This document shows, in pieces, positions 1-12,735 of a stretch of 64,000 bases of DNA (its first letter is position 1; each line of letters opens with the position of its first letter). Where the stretch lies: positions 99,443,584-99,507,583 of the forward strand of contig NW_025335268.1 in assembly GCF_004798865.1 (NCBI RefSeq). Reading direction: 5' to 3'. The translations under genes were made by a program, and so were the position numbers. The notes under the pieces were generated by a model. The model made no database searches. It was not told the DNA's origin and was given only the letters and a program-made list of their open reading frames with translations. The DNA is from Varanus komodoensis. Lineage: Eukaryota; Chordata; Lepidosauria; Squamata; Varanidae.

Positions 1-699
1 CTCTCCCAGATTAATTTAGTGCTGTTGTCTAGAAGAGTAAGAAATGAGACAGATTTTGAATTTGTGCCCATTTTGAACAACTGTGAGTTTTTCAGACAAA
101 GCTGGGCATTCTGTGCTTTGTTTTCCTACCATGGGCCATTATTTCTTGTTAGAAGCTAAAGATTACAATATAATTTAAAAATGGTTGGAAAGAGAATTTC
201 ATTGTATTATTCCAGTCTCAGACTCTCACACCTGCTACAAGGTTTTTTTCTGGGTGAGGGAAAATTCCAACCAGCTCTACCCTCCCCATGAAAGTATTTT
301 TTTTAATGAATGTAACAACCAGTTAGCATCTACATTACATCTTTTTATTTACCTATTAAACAGCTACTAAAGTAATGTAAATGATAGCCACATACTATGA
401 ATTACCTGGAAATAAAATCAGTAAATTACCTGTGGTCATATGCTTTGAATGATAAGTCTGAAATGATTGCTTGCAGCCAGTATCTTTCAGGCCGAAGGAC
501 ATAAGAGCCATGCTAAAACAGACCAAAGGACTATCTTGTCCAGCATTCTCTTTCCACAGTGGCCAACCAGATCCAACGGGAACTCCATAAGCAGTGCATG
601 AACTTTGACCATTCATTCCAATAAGATTTCACTATTAAACCAGTGCTTTGGGCACTTTTATTCTGCCTTGCTTCCATCATGGAACTCAGAGAGAATTCC
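1..699. other. No gene recognised
   Basis: AT-rich single-copy-looking sequence. The short reading frames here have no recognisable domain. A CR1 LINE begins at about 700. Confidence 0.4.
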
Positions 700-1740
700 C
701 AGAAGCTTTCTCATCCAGGGATTCTTAGAATCATAGAAGAGTGGAGTTAGAAGGCACCAGAGGGTCATTGGGTCCAACCACCTGCTTAGTACAGCACTCC
801 AAGCTAAACCATCCCTCTCAGATGACTCTTCAGCTGCATCTTGAATGACTCTAGTGTGGGAGAGCATACAATCCCCTTCCATAATTGGTTTGAATGATTG
901 CCATATTGCTCTAATAGTCAGGAGGTTCTCCCTGATGTTCAGCCAGAATTTAACTTCTTGTAACTTAAGCCTATTATTCTATGTTTGGGGGTTGACTAGC
1001 CCCATATGTGCTTAGCTCCAAGGTTACATCAATTATCTTATAAAGCCAAGAGTGAAGATGGATTATTTTGGAACAATTGTTGTGAAAGTTCCTACCTTCA
1101 GGCAACTTTTTCTACATTAATTTATCTGCTGAAGACCCTCTGTGCATTTGTTACAGAAGTCTTGGGAATGTTATATTACACATCCTTGTTTTGTGTGGGT
1201 GTTTGGCTAGGCTTCCTGGGCTTCACAGTTTTGTCCCACTTGAATAGAAAAAGTGACATGCAATTCACAGAAAGCTATCCATGATTTTACATTAGGGCAG
1301 ATGGGAGTAGTGGGCAAATTGTATTGTAGGGAAGATTGACTTGGAAAGATCCTTTTGGAGCTCCTTACAATGTCTTGATGTTTCAACAACTGCAAATACT
1401 TTTCTGTTATCCACAGACTTGGCCACCTTACTACCCATTCCCAATTCCACATCATTTCTAAACAATTCCAGAACATTTATGAACAATTCCAGATCTTTTG
1501 CAATCATTTATGGTCCCAGTGCAGACTTCTATGGGACCCTATTGTGTACATCCCTCCTTTGGGAGTAATTAGAATTTCTCTGCTTGTGGTTCTTTAACCA
1601 GTGATGGATAAGAGAACTGTTCTTTTTATTCCATGAGTACTAAATTTGCACACTATTCTTTGGTGAGGGGCTTTGTCAAAAGCCCTTTGGAAGGCCAAGT
1701 AAACAGTGTCTACTCCGTGTATCACCTATAACAAATTAGC
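700..1740 (-). mobile_element. CR1-type LINE, 5'-truncated copy
   Basis: A non-LTR retrotransposon copy in reverse orientation. The 3' end lies at about 725, where the plus strand reads 'gaatcatagaag' followed by the usual CR1 3' UTR blocks ('gggtccaacca', 'gtgtgggagagcata', 'ctccctgatgttcagcc'). Translating the minus strand at 1292-1507 gives reverse transcriptase sequence resembling NxFINDLELGxGSEVAKFADDTKLF, with VAKSVDNRKVF where the YADD-type catalytic block should be, so the catalytic aspartates are gone. Further upstream (about 1600-1720) are remnants of the SxAFDKVPHQRLL-type block. The copy lacks everything upstream of the RT palm, and frames shift between blocks, so it is old and inactive. 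The family name (CR1 rather than a close relative such as L3) is from remembered motifs. The upstream edge, near 1740, is uncertain. Confidence 0.8.
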
Positions 1741-4700
1741 TCACAGATTTGACTAGTGTTGATTCACTTACAGTTCTTGGGAGCAGCATGTCCTCAAATC
1801 TTTACACAGTGTCTCATATAATGCATGTAAAGCTTGCAATGCCTTTGGTAATCTCCATGGCTAACAAAGGAATGTGCAGGGAATTTACCTACCAACATAA
1901 TTCACACTATTGGGTCTATTATGTTTACTTCTCAGCTATCCTCTTGTAAGGCATCAAGCCTGGTCATATTAAACAGATTAACAGCTTCTTTCTCAGTTTG
2001 TGAAAAAGAATGGGTGATGAATGGCAAGTTTTGAAAGTGACTAGGTACTTACTGTAACTGAATCTAATGTGGAATTTCAGCTCCACTAGAAAGAATATGC
2101 AGGTGTTTGATAATGGCTAATCACCGGAACTGTGATCCTCAACACAGTGCCTGTAGGTGCCAGGGAGCTTCCCAGTATCAACCTCTAATTCCTCATAGTT
2201 TTGATGAAGTGGAGGCTGAAAGACTTCAAAAGATTCCATTGCAACTATGAAATCACATGAGATTTTGGGGGTAAGCACAACATTTCATGAAATGTTACTC
2301 CAGTCACAAAAGCTCATACCCCATGAGCAAGGACTCTTCTACAATGCCTTGCCAGCTGCCAGGAGATCTGAAACCGTGAGAACTCAGGCGCTGTAAGTGT
2401 AAACTTTTCAAACAGTAAGGTGGGAGAAAGCAGGGGGAGAATGAACAAGGAAGGAACCAGAGGAGAAAATGGAGGGATAGACAGAGAGAACTGAGAGAGG
2501 AAGAATACACCCAGATAAAGCACAAGACTTCCTACATGTTGTAACCAGTAACAGCCATTTTGTGGGGATGCATGACTTTCAAAAAGGCCCTAAAAGAGAA
2601 AAGGCCCCAAAAGAGTGTAGACCCCTGAAACATGTTATTTACTCTCAGTTCAATCTCAGATAAAGATTTTCAAAAGGTCAGTCATAAAAGAGACAGGGAT
2701 ATGCTGTATATACATGTCTTTGGATTGATGGAAGGATGGTTAGATGTTGACTTGGTAAAGAGAGTGTCAGCAGTCTCTTATTCAATATGGTCCTGAAGCA
2801 AAACAGAATTGTCTTGTTAAGAAAACCTTTCATATTTTCATATGTCTTTTCTATCTGTGGATTTTCCTTTAAAATTATGGTTCTCTTTCTGAAGCAACAG
2901 AAAAATGCTGAGGCAGGGAACAGGATCCTGCATCATTATCATGTCCAAAGCTGCCTCTGTATATTTATAAACCAGGACCAAATTGCTATGGCAGGCCTGT
3001 TAAGATAATCTGTTCAGTGTAACATAAAGTTCTCTGGGTTTTGCATAAACAATTGAATCATTGATCTATTAAACATTCCTGAATTTTGAAAAGATTTAGG
3101 TTTAGTTGCTACTGCACCGCTAACAACTGAAGAAATGCTATAGCATTGTGTGCGTTAGTAACAACTTTCTTTTCTGAGCCAATTGGCAAGCTGGTTTATA
3201 GTCTTTCAAACTGCATTCTTGCTTGGACATTCCTTTCAAAATCAAAAGATGGCTATTTGCTCCCATTTCAGGACAGTCAAGGAAAATACCAATGTTCCTT
3301 TACTTAGTTTTCATCTTCTCCCTGTCTCTAACAACAATATTATTAAAGCTTGCACTTTAATCATTTCCAAGGTATTCACAAGTGAATGACGCTGCTACAT
3401 GAAATATTCATGGCTCATCTTCTCTCCTACAAAAGGTTGAAAATGTCTAGAGTTGGAGTTCAGGCAACCTGAAGAATATGGAAATAGTACCTGCAGCTAT
3501 GCCTGAGGGGCTGCCTTTGACCTTTTCCTTCAGTGGAAATAAACAAGACATTTTTAACTTTTCTTTAATCCTCTAAAAATGCAATCAGGTTATCATCTTG
3601 TATTTATGATCTGCATCTTTTCCTGTTTGTTCAGCAGTTGATGTCCAGAGATCTGGGCTTACTATTGAACAAGATATTTCTCTTTTTTCAGTGCAGATCA
3701 GAGGAAAATTCTCATGCAAAAACCACAAACTCCAGAATGTGGGAATGTGTGCAGCCCAGGCACCCAGTTCATATTTTTAAAGGAAATGAGAAAATACAAC
3801 TGGATATTCCTGTAAATCTACTATGGCAGTTTTGCACACAAACACTTTTCTATGCCCATTTTCAGAATGACACTTGTCTGAATAAAATAGTTGAACCTTG
3901 TGTTCATGTGCCAGGTCATATATTAATAACTACTTTCTCATTGTTCACTTCTTAAAATAAGCATTACACAGACAGCATTGCATGGTCAATATTCCTTTTG
4001 CAGAAGGCGATGGGGCATGGAAGAAATGTAAATGTGATGCACACCCATGTGCATGGACAGAAAGAATAGGGTAAGAGAGAACAATCTTTTTGCATCCATA
4101 CTTGATGCTAGCCCATTTTTATAATGAACCACTGGGGGCAGGCCTTGTAGTGATGGCTCAGCCCCATTTCCCATGGCTCAGAAGCCACATAATTGGTAGC
4201 TCCTTGCTACAGTATGCTGTGAAAAGTGCGACACTCCATGTAAAGAGTAGTGGAGCTGTGCTGAGGAGTTCTCCACCCATCCACATGTCACATCATATCC
4301 TGGTTGCATTCATATGCATCTCTTTGTACAACATGAACGTTTGAATTGGAGAGGCCTTAGAATGCACATTTTTGTCTTGCTGATGGATAGAGTGGATGTA
4401 TGTACCTAGGCTTCTACACAGCTTGGAAGCTTGCCTGATCTGGGTTCTAAGCCTAAGCACATACAGTTGCATGTAAAAATGCTTCCCCAGTGAAGGTATT
4501 CATACTATATGCATGCATTCCTATGGGGTGAGGTAAGGTATAATGCAATGAAGGGCTTGGGGCTACTCAGCATCACCCCATTTCATAATAGTTGCATAAT
4601 ATCAAGAGCAATTTCAGAAAGGACAAACACTTGCTTTAAGCAAACATCACTTTCTATCTGGCCTTGTGTTACCCTGGTAGAATTATACAATATGTACATC

Positions 4701-4969
4701 ATTCACATTCTTTTTTTTTAAACTAATGCTAATGCACAAACCATAGAAAGTAGATTGCCTTTCAGGTGGCAGGTAGATCTTCTATTTTTTTCAAACATGA
4801 AATACTGTATAACCTATCAGCCAACCTTTGAATCATCTATTCTTTCAGCCTTTTAAAAAGTACTTGCAACACTATTTTCTTCAACCCTTGATCCTCCACT
4901 GTTTGTCTTTACATCTCTTCAGAAACTGTCACAAATAGGGACTTTAAAATAGGTATCTTTATATATAGG
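1741..4969. other. No gene recognised
   Basis: About 3.2 kb without a recognisable gene. The longest frame (105 codons, plus, 3638-3955) has no domain I recognise. Some segments, such as 2290-2345, may be remnants of dispersed repeats, but I cannot assign them to a class. Confidence 0.4.
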
Positions 4970-5004
4970 TGTGCGTGTGTGTACACACACACACACACAC
5001 ACAC
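4970..5004. repeat. (TG)n/(CA)n microsatellite with self-complementary centre
   Basis: A short TG run passes through GTAC at about 4981-4984 directly into a CA run, so the two halves can pair with each other. Alternating purine-pyrimidine sequence. Confidence 0.95.
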
Positions 5005-6984
5005 CCTCTTCATGTGTTTTGATGCAGACAATGGTGTGACTTGGTGGGAGAGATGCCCACACAAGTTATAGTTTGCTCCCCAAGCTAGAGCCATTAACCT
5101 TCCCTTTACCTCTGTGCTCTCGCTGTTAGTTCCCGAGACGGAAATAAATCAGAGAGAAGACAATGACTAAGTTCTGTGTAGGGCTTAGGTGCACTAATCA
5201 TGATGGGGTTGTAGAGCAAGACTATTGCTAGGTCTGGGTACACAGAGCCGTGAGCCTGCATCTAATTACCAGGGTCCTGGGATCCTTTTTCTTAAAGCAT
5301 GCTTTGCTATGAATGGGAGGTTTTCCCTTACTTTAATTGCCTGGCAGGAGCATTTTTCAAAGGGCAGGGCACTTCGAAGGGTTTCAACATGCAGCAGCAT
5401 CCCATTTCCACATAAAGCACCATCTCACCACTCAGCTTGTGGGAGGGGGAATCAATTGGTGCTCCCCACCCCTAAGTACGTTTGTGTGTGAGTGATGGGT
5501 ACGGGGGGGGGGGAGGGCTAATTATAAGACTTTACTGCCACTTCTTTTTGTGCATTTTCCATACCTGTTCAAAGCCGTTGCAAATTGATTGTAGTTGAAG
5601 AGGGCTACTGATTTAGGTTGATCTGTGTGTGGCATGAGGGATTCAGAATGCAAGAATGCTGGTACCCTAAGATTCAGGCTAAGAAAGTGTCCACTTGCTG
5701 GAAATGGCTCCCTATAAGGAGGGCTCTCCTCATGGTGAAACCTCCTTGTCCAAGCCTTGTGTTATACAGCCGACTGGGACTCAGGAAGCTCCATTATGTA
5801 AATTTTTAGTGGATACCTACTCATTGTTTGCAGCTTAGGTCATAGTGCCTTGTCCTATTTCATGACTGTGGCTTGTGATGGAACTCTGCTCCTTTGGACC
5901 CTTGCTTGACTGTTCTTTCTGGTCTAAGCTTCTGTTTGACTGTTTTCTGGTGTTTACACCCAGGCTGTGTCTTCTCTTTTGGTCATTATCTACTTGCCTG
6001 GTAATACTGTAGCATAATTCTTGCCTTCATCCCAGCTACTCTTGCCTAAGTTCATTCCACAACTGACAGATACCTCTGTGCTTAACTGTTTGCCCACTAA
6101 ATTCACTTATCACCAGGTTTGTCTTAAACCTGGGACTGACCCAGCTTTGTGAGGGCAGGTAAGGTGCACATTTGGTGTGAATTAGGTGGGAAATTCATTG
6201 ACTGGTATTGTCCTCTGTGAAAGTTCAAGAGATCTTTGTAATAAAGTTTATAGCAATACATTAGCATATCTACATTTGATGTAGATTTATGACTTCTGGT
6301 CCTGGCAACACTCTGCTTTATACTGTTGCAAAACTCTTGATATGGGAAGAGGCCAGTGGCATACAAGGATTTTGCATAGCTAGCTGACACTTGGTTCACT
6401 AGTGGCATGATCTCATTCTTCTTCGATAAAGGGTAGGGAAGGGAGAGAGGACAGGAGAGCCTTCTGCTTGGACTCTGTCTCTAATGAGCATGCCAGGGAG
6501 GAGACTGCTTTCTGGAGCTGTAGGAGTTTGCAGGTATTCCATCTGCTCTCAGTGGTTCTGTCACCCTCCAGTGCTGCCTCTTGCATTAATTGCTGCCACT
6601 GCAATCGATTCTTTGTGTGCACTTGCTCTGGAGTAGCACCCCTGCCTCACCGTGACCTTCTTGTTCTTGTGGCACGACTGCTACAAAGACGGTATTTTTC
6701 AGAAGGTCATTTCAGAAGAGCCATTTTTTTTCCTGGCAGTGCAGGATCACTCAGCCTAAGCAACACCGCTGGTGCCCTGCATGTGAAGGCTTTTATCTGC
6801 TCCTTTTGTAAAAAGGTCTCAACACAGAGCAGAGGGATAATGGGCGAGCACAGGGGGAGTTCTACAAGGAGCACCACTAAATATATATGTAAAGAGGACA
6901 CATGCTTTTGTGTCCTTCATTCAAAAGCCCTTTGAATGAAGGGGAAGTCTGCCTGGGAAACTTTGTGCAAGCTTATAGCTTTAG
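5005..6984. other. No gene recognised
   Basis: Nearly 2 kb with no recognised gene or repeat apart from an 11-base G run at 5503-5513. The 155-codon plus-strand frame at 6468-6935 is the longest outside LINEs in this part, but its cysteine- and serine-rich translation resembles no family I know. Confidence 0.4.
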
Positions 6985-6985
6985 G

Positions 6986-7022
<37 letters not shown>

Positions 7023-7055
7023 TGAATGTTTCGCTTTTACATTCTCTCTCTCTCT
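6985..7055. repeat. (GT)n-(GA)n tract with inverted (TC)n arm
   Basis: A GT run (about 6986-7008) flows into a GA run (7008-7021), then a short spacer and a TC run (7042-7054). The GA arm plus 'gaatgt' is nearly the reverse complement of 'acattc' plus the TC arm, so the tract can fold into a hairpin. Confidence 0.9.
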
Positions 7056-7122
7056 TGGTGAATGTATGTGTGTTTTTGTGTGTGTAAGTAAGAGGTGGAG
7101 AGAGATGTATGTACAAACAATG

Positions 7123-7655
7123 CTGGTATGATGTAATGGTTAGACACTGTTCTGAGAACCTGGGAGAGCTGGGACCTAGCCCCACTCTGTCAGAAAGTTC
7201 ACCAGGTGATTCCGAGTCAGTTACAGCCTCTCAGCACACCCCGCTTATAGAATCACAGAATAGTAGAGTTGGAAGGGGCCATGAAGGCCATCGGGTCCAA
7301 GCCCCTGCTGTTGTAGGCAACAAGTTACACCATCCCACTCAGATGGCTGTCCAGTTTCTTTCTGAATGCCTCCAGTGTGGGAGAGCCCCCCACCTCTCTA
7401 GGCAGCTGGTTCCACTGTTGCAGTGCTCTGACAGTGAGGAAGCTTTTCCTGATGTCCAGCTTGAATCTGGGTTATCACAGCTTGAAATGATTATTCCGTG
7501 TCCTACACTCCGGCATCAGCAAGAAGAGATCTGGACCTTCCTCTTTGTGACAGCCTTTGAGGTACTTATAGAGGGATATCATAGTTGTTGAAATCCCTTC
7601 ACATAGTTGGTGTTGTGAGGATAAAATGGAGGGGTGGAGAAACTTGTAAGCTGGT
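7123..7655 (+). mobile_element. tRNA-type SINE, split by a CR1 3' end
   Basis: The left part (7123-7245) begins with a tRNA-like head: 'gatgtaatggttagacac' resembles the A-box region of reptile tRNA SINEs, and 'gggagagctgggacctagcc' stands near the B-box position. It continues through the 'tcaccaggtgattccgagtcag' body. The matching body resumes at about 7606-7655 with 'gttgtgaggataaaatgga', exactly the segment expected next. Between them sits a CR1 3' end (7250-7583). A better preserved copy at 9024-9230 gives the uninterrupted order. No coding capacity; the element depends on LINE machinery. Confidence 0.65.
7250..7583 (-). mobile_element. CR1-type LINE 3' end
   Basis: On the plus strand this starts 'gaatcacagaatagtagag', 'ttggaaggggccatgaaggc', the reverse complement of a CR1 3' terminus, and carries the 3' UTR blocks in order: 'tgtccagtttctttctg', 'cctccagtgtgggagagc', 'cactgttgcagtgctct', 'ttcctgatgtccagcttg'. 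It is better preserved than the copy at 700 and close to the copy at 63798, so it may be from a younger subfamily. 5'-truncated; no RT portion remains. Confidence 0.85.
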
Positions 7656-9023
7656 CCCCAACTTCTCTGGTAAAGGATCTAGAGGATCAGCCAGATACCA
7701 GCAACAGGGAAAATGCCAGCATGGAAAATGCTTGCTTTCAATGCAAAGCAAAAGCTACTGCTTTTGCTCCGGGACCATTCCATGAGCTTTCCATGGTTCT
7801 GGCTTAATGTTAGACTTAAGACTTGAGACTCGAACCTTGCTTGTTAACAAAAAACCTCTGAAATATCCCAGTGGAAGTCTGTGGGTCTGTACCAGGAATC
7901 AGTAGGATAAAAACTGCAGCTTAAATGTTTCCAGATAGGAGAAGGTAGGAAGGAATATTTTAAAATTAGCATTTTTGCAGAAGTCAGCACATTTCTTTTA
8001 AAGCATTATTCATTGAGTTCAATGGGTCCTTCTACCACAAACATACATGGGTGAACAAATCAAGGCATGAACCTACTTCTGTGGCATGTCGCTCACCTGA
8101 TCCTCTTAGAAGGCTTTACTTGTCATTTCCTATCCTTCTCCTGGACCAATGTGAGACAATTTAATCTGGATTTATAACTCCTGCACTGTAACAGAGTATT
8201 CACAATTTCCCTGCAATTTTTTTGTCCCCTTGCTTGCTTTAGCTTTTAATATTTTCCTGAATCTTCAGGCTAGCCCTGCTTTTTACAAATGTGAAGAAAC
8301 AGAATATATTGGTTTCTTGTGTGACCCTTGGATAGTGGCCATCCCTCTTGGATCAACAGCTTTGCTGTTCTGTTGTTATAGAATTTGATCACCCAGACAG
8401 GCATCATTAATCCTCCAACAAGATTACTAGCCCCAATCTATATGGCTGCTCACTCTGCATGCTGTAAGTCATTTTCCAAAGCGAACTGTTGACTGTTAGT
8501 AAATTTAACAGCAAACAAGAAAAAGAGATCTCAGCTTTCTTTTTGTGATGTGACCTCTGGGATCAGTAGTCTCTTTTGTCAGGGGAAGACCAAACCTGTC
8601 AGGATTGTGATTACAAAAAAACAGAACAGAGGGTGTTGGGTGAGACTCTTAAGTAAGATCTGCACAATCTCTTGGAAATATTCTTCAGTGAATGTGTTTC
8701 ACTGCTCTTTCCCCAACTCCCATTATGTTAGAAAATCTGTGGCTGAAAAAAGGGGAAACATATATTTTGGTGTGGGGATTAGGGAAGAGGGGCTGTTAAC
8801 TGGCTCCTCTAATTTCTACAACAGGGCAGGACTTACTCTGGCTGAGATAACACCTGAAAAGACTGGTGCCATTGTAATGTTTACTTGTTTTAGAAATAAG
8901 TAAATATCTAAAACATATTGTTTATGTTTATATTTAGAAATATAAATCCAGTTCACCATGGGAGGCAACTGTCTGCCTTCATCAGGTAACAGAGTGACTA
9001 GCATTGCTGGTAGGACTAAGATA
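7656..9023. other. No gene recognised
   Basis: Single-copy-looking sequence with no recognised gene. A 117-codon frame at 8550-8903 (plus) has no domain I recognise. Confidence 0.4.
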
Positions 9024-9230
9024 AAAGCCAGTGCGATGCAGTGGTTAAAGTTTTGGATCTGGGTTCTAGTCTCTGCTAGAACATGAAGCTCATTAGGTAA
9101 CTCTGGGCCAGTCTCTGACTTTCTGTCCACTGATCTCATGGAGGTGTTATGAGGATAACATGGAGAGGAGGGGTTTGTTCTTTGTCTTGGGTTCTTTGCT
9201 GGAAGAAAGATAGATTATAAATATAACATA
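9024..9230 (+). mobile_element. tRNA-type SINE, near full length
   Basis: The head 'gtgcgatgcagtggttaaag', then 'ggatctgggttctagtc' (A-box and B-box-like), is followed by the body 'ctgggccagtctctgac' and 'ttatgaggataacatgga', ending in a 'gattataaatataa' tail. Order and length (about 200 bp) fit a complete tRNA-derived SINE of the type also seen at 7123 and, reversed, at 49608. Confidence 0.7.
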
Positions 9231-12200
9231 TGTACCCTCCTATGAGGCTAAATTCTCTTTTCCACTAACTCCATCTAGAACAGTTGTGGAAGGCTGCTTT
9301 GAAATCTCCCTTATCCTTGTAGCTGAATGGGAAGGAGTGCCTGAGCCCGCTTTCCTGCCCCTGCCAGACCAATGGAGAGTGATAGTTAATTCTGAAAGTT
9401 TAAATTTTAGTGATGGTGGAGAGCCACGGGCAAGGTAAGTCTCATGTGATCCAGTAAGATTTGAGAACTTGCATAGTATCCTAATTAATACTACCAATCA
9501 CAATGATGCCACTTTGAGTTTTAAGAGCTGGTGCACTACACGGTACCCAAGTTAAAATCATGACTCAGTCACGAAGCAATAATGGGCAGCCCTGTGGGTA
9601 AGCCATGGGCTGTTGTGGCTCATTTGAGGGTTGCTACCCATCCCAAAGAGACCCTCCTGCCCAAGTTCAGATGATGTGGCACATGGCAAACCATGCCAGT
9701 GTGGATAATGATGGAAATGTGCCTAGCACACACCTGGCACAGGCTGCAGCAAGCCACAATGGTTTCTTTCAACCATTCTGACTGAGCAGATCACTGTGTA
9801 ATCTAGTTTACTATGCCATAGTGAAGACCAAAGGTGCTAAGATGGAATTGTCACTCATTTCTTTGAGAAATGGCAGGAAATGTACCAAAATAATATAGAA
9901 GCATATAGCTCACTCAGTAGGGAACGAGAGGACAGTGGGTGGGAAGGGAGGGAAGATGCATGGCTAAATGTTTCCTGGCCATGCATTGCAAAAAGCACAG
10001 GAGGATGTTCAAGGCCAGGTCTTGGCATCCTTACCCCACTCAATTTATAAATGAAGAGCCAGTAGAAAAGGATGGAAATTGTAGATTTTGAATTTCTGGG
10101 AAAACAAGCCCAAGTGCTCACAGGATCTGAAAGAAAGGGAGGCAGAGAATATGGTTGGCAGCAGTATGAGCAAGATAGGCGTAGCAAGAGAGAGGATGGT
10201 GGTGAAGTGGTGGTTGCAATCCACAAGAGGGAAAGAAGCTTAACAGTATGGTGGAAAATGATGGAAGGATGAAGGCAATTGAAGCAGTGATGAGAAAACA
10301 TTCTCTATAACTTGGATCTATTCTCATGCCCCTGCCAGCTGTTGCTATGCTATTTGTTCTTGGCCACTGGCTAGAGTGGATAGTTTGCTGCAGCCATTAC
10401 CAATCTTAAGCAGTAAGACAAAGCCATATATTAAATGCTCGGCTAGCCACCTGTCCAGCACAACCAGCAACAGTGGTGATTGACGGAGACAGAACAGAGT
10501 GTCAGAAACTATTGAAATAAGCCAGTGCCCCTTCCTTGTCAAAGGATCTATTGATGGTTAATTTATCAAGAAAAATAATGAACTGCAGGGGGAGAGGGTA
10601 TTGCAACAATGGATCATCCTAAGGCAGCTTTAATGCCAATTTGTGTTGCTGTACCTCTATGAAAGTTGCTGTGTTGCAAGTGAGCCCTCAGTGCACTGAG
10701 CTCCTTGGGATAATCTTCATTGCACCTCAGTTATGCCAAAAGAAGAGATTAATCTTGTATTGTCTATTACCTCAACAGGTGGGAAAGCAAGCTATAGGAA
10801 AAAAAGCCCACTTATTTTCCAAGATTCTGAGTTAGGTGCGCACAAAGAAAATGAACCACTGCTAGGCATCTTCTTCATTGCTCAGACATCTGCTAGGTCT
10901 AGTGAGACAGATAGGCCTGTGTATCATGTACAGGGCTGGAGCTGCAAGCAGGAAATGATCTGAAATCTGGCACGTTCCAGTAAGGACACGAAGTGGGCTA
11001 CTGAATCTGGTGAGTCTAGTTCACATGGGTACCTCAAGGACTCTGTTTAATCAGTGATGTCTGTTTATACATTCAGTATAACAATTGTTTATCCTTTTAA
11101 TTTTTAAAGTAAAAACTAATTGCTTGATTCCTCTTTCCCTGGTTCCACTGTTCCTTTACAGTACAGTTGAGAGGATGAGTTTAAAGAGAAAAACTGCTGC
11201 TTGATTAGCTACTCCTAGGGAATTAAGGACTGGTGTTGCTGTGGTATTCAATACCCTTTGGTGTTAATGTTGATAGCAGATAGCCAGTCCAATTTAAAAA
11301 GTCATCAAAGCATGTTTGAAGTGCCATTGGGTAATTCTGAGCAAGCTTTAGAGAATGGCTATGAAAACAAAATATGACCTTCAGAGGGACAAAAATCAGG
11401 TTAACTGGAGAAGAAACAAGGGAAGTAAATGGAAGCCCCATTCCTTTGCTGTGTGTCCTGCAGTTGTAAACATGGTAGCACTGAAATATGTGGAAGAGAC
11501 AAGGCCCGTCAATATTGACCTTCACTGAACCAGTCTAAGTTGATGGATTAGTTAAGGTATGAAATCTATCATCTGACTTGACCGCATCCCTAGGAATGTT
11601 ATCCCTTTTTCAGTACCTTCGATCATGGCCTTTATTTCTCTTGTATTTGGGCAAGGCCTTGCAAATATGACATACCAGGAAATGATATATTAGTTCCAAC
11701 CTGTCTTGTTTCCCTTGTAATGTCTGGGCCATGGCAGAAAGCCATTCATGGCCAGAGCAAAAGGGGATATGGCTGGAAATTGAACCCATCCCCCAGGCGC
11801 TTCCTCACCCATGAATTCTCCTGCTCCTAGTCATCTATCAGATTTTTTTTTAATAATTAAAACTGTTGTTTGTATGGGGCAACTTCTGAGTATTGATGAC
11901 CTACAGAGTATATGCAAGTTGGTGGGAATGGCAGCCATGGATTATTGAAGCCTTTTTTTACTCACTTTTCTTATCTTTCACTATTCCTTTGTTGAAAAGA
12001 TGATTTTTCACTGTCACTTCTCCATTGGTTTGCCCTATCACACAACCTAACTATGTCTGAGTGTATGGAAATATATGCTCCATTAAATTCAGTGGGGCTT
12101 ACCCCACATAAAAGGATATAAGTGTGTTGCATAAGATGCTTGCTGGTGCCATGGGCTTGCATTAACCGACCATGATGCAACTGGTGAAGTAGGCTATCCA

Positions 12201-12664
12201 CTATAAATCACCTGGTCTCCAGGGTACCACTACCTTTTTTATCTAATTAGTGCTCGTGCTGTTCCAGCTACTCCAAATATTCCTCTGAAACTTTGGCAGC
12301 CTGAAAAAAGTCTGCAGTGCTCTCAACAAATATGCTGGGCATTTTTAAACCAGCAAGTTTAAAAATATTTTTTCATACTACAGCCATGCTAGTCTGATTG
12401 TCTTGAGATTCTTCAAAATGAATGAATTAATAAGCAAAATCCTTTTCATATCACCATCTCATTTGCATTCTTATATTTTCTTTTAACCAAGTTAGACCAA
12501 CATGTGTGCTGAGCTATCTTAGCCAATATTTTCTAATCCCATGACACTACAATTCACATTAGGTTTTGCTTAATGTTAGAGACTGTTGTGTCTCTGTTAT
12601 TCTTCAGAAGAATCCATGTTGCATAATGATTTCCAACATATATACACGTGTAGCATAAAAACCC
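9231..12664. other. No gene recognised
   Basis: About 3.4 kb with no recognised gene. The 148-codon minus frame at 9855-10301 is low-complexity (leucine, serine, proline-rich) and unconvincing. A short segment at 12075-12125 ('ttcagtggggcttaccccac') resembles a common reptile dispersed repeat, as do 12965-13030 and 13405-13455; none can be classed from this window alone. Confidence 0.4.
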
Positions 12665-12735
12665 CATGCCCACTAATTCCTGGGGTGAGTGTGGGTGACT
12701 TGTAGTCCAAAACATCTGGAGGGCCGTAAGTCCCA
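12665..12735. repeat. Fold-back dispersed repeat, partial copy
   Basis: Contains 'cttgtagtccaaaacatctg' followed by 'gagggccgtaag', the right arm of a short palindromic repeat whose full form is seen at 41933-42045 and 55605-55736. Confidence 0.55.

Noticed and set aside
5503-5513. G-quadruplex or regulatory G run
   Set aside because: A single homopolymer without the four spaced G tracts.
6468-6935. 155-codon plus-strand frame as a gene
   Set aside because: No recognisable domain; composition looks like random translation, and no splice or promoter context supports it.
9855-10301. 148-codon minus-strand frame as a gene
   Set aside because: Low-complexity leucine/serine/proline-rich translation opposite an A/G-rich strand; no domain.
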